From NCBI GenBank assembly GCA_047629975.1, contig JBLHUT010000221.1, positions 1 to 6,038 on the forward strand: a stretch of 6,038 nt of DNA. The letters are read 5' to 3'. Both the position numbers and the translations under genes were made by a program. This DNA is from JBLHUT01 sp047629975 (GTDB lineage: Bacteria; Pseudomonadota; Alphaproteobacteria; Rhodobacterales; Rhodobacteraceae). Below the pieces are notes generated by a model. That model worked only from the letters and a program-made list of their open reading frames with translations, was not told the origin of the DNA and did not search any database. The stretch's first letter is position 1, and each line of letters begins with the position of its first letter. Positions 5,688 to 6,038 of this stretch are shown one piece after another.

Positions 5688-6038
5688 TCAGGCTGCTTGG
5701 TGGTGGGCAACGTGGTCTAATTGCGAGGAACGGCAACACCGGCCAATCGGAGCGAGCCGAATCTGTCACGGGCATTTGGGTGGGCAGGGACGTGATCGCA
5801 AGGCGGCGGCACGCGTTTGACCGATCGGGTACGTCCATTACGCGGGTGAATCTGTGGGTAAGTCTGTGGATTGTATCCGTGAGCCAATACATGAGTATGT
5901 TCTGGCATCCTGATTTGCTGTCGACGAAAGAATACGACCCCCTAACCTACTGTTTTTGTGTCTTTATTTTTGTTATTCCGAGATTTTTGTTGATTTACTG
6001 AAATAGGGGTTGCGGGTTTGGTTCGGTAAGCCTAGAAC
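5688..6038. other. No supported gene; AT-rich right end
   Basis: The longest open frames here (plus 5636-6001 and minus 5581-5892) lack a ribosome site, recognisable motifs and plausible composition, so I do not call them. Bases 5941-6000 are only about 30 percent GC with several T-runs, clearly lower than the genes around it, consistent with intergenic DNA leading to a gene beyond the right edge. I see no tRNA, repeat array or mobile-element end. Confidence 0.5.

Noticed and set aside
5636..6001. 121-residue plus-strand open frame at the right end
   Set aside because: No ribosome site, no recognisable domain, and its tail is simply an AT-rich stretch read as hydrophobic residues; it also covers the likely promoter of the opposite operon.
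5938..6010. Inverted repeat ACCCCCTA / TAGGGGTT suggestive of an element end
   Set aside because: Only an imperfect 8-base match about 65 bases apart, with no transposase or target duplication.

Overview
The window reads as a chromosomal segment from an alphaproteobacterium, most likely of the Roseobacter group (Rhodobacterales). The support is moderately high GC, the H-NOX plus GGDEF pair, the style of the DsbA-family and diheme cytochrome proteins, and strong Shine-Dalgarno sites. The genus cannot be fixed from sequence alone.

Layout. (1) 1-1589, plus strand: the 3' part of an H-NOX (heme-NO/O2-binding) sensor gene, cut by the left edge. It overlaps by 4 bp (ATGA) a diguanylate cyclase with a haem-NO-binding-associated N-terminal domain, a coiled coil and an intact GGDEF domain. 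(2) 1709-2479, minus strand, convergent with the first pair: a membrane-anchored DsbA/thioredoxin-fold protein that has lost both the second active-site cysteine (CPYY instead of CPYC) and the cis-proline. A small hairpin follows its stop. (3) 2480-3469: about 1 kb with no intact gene, holding coding-like stretches on the plus strand in alternating frames, read here as a possible decayed gene of unknown family. (4) 3470-4126, plus strand: a secreted DUF3047-family protein, probably starting at GTG. (5) 5564-4140, minus strand: a likely two-gene operon encoding a periplasmic cytochrome c' and a membrane-anchored diheme cytochrome c. Its leader contains a striking operator-like array of three exact 8-bp half-sites. 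(6) 5636-6038: no supported gene, becoming AT-rich at the right end.

How it fits together. H-NOX proteins bind NO or O2 through haem and commonly control a partner encoded beside them; here the partner would turn gas sensing into c-di-GMP output. Cytochrome c' is a pentacoordinate haem protein known to bind NO, and the diheme cytochrome is a plausible electron carrier. A nitric-oxide or haem-redox theme therefore joins the two ends of the window, but a shared regulon is inference. I found no clearly new multi-gene system. The most unusual items are the operator array at 5604-5632, the DsbA-like protein without its catalytic residues, the altered YxSxR motif in H-NOX, the shifted axial methionine in the diheme cytochrome, and the frame-shuffled region at 2804-3301.
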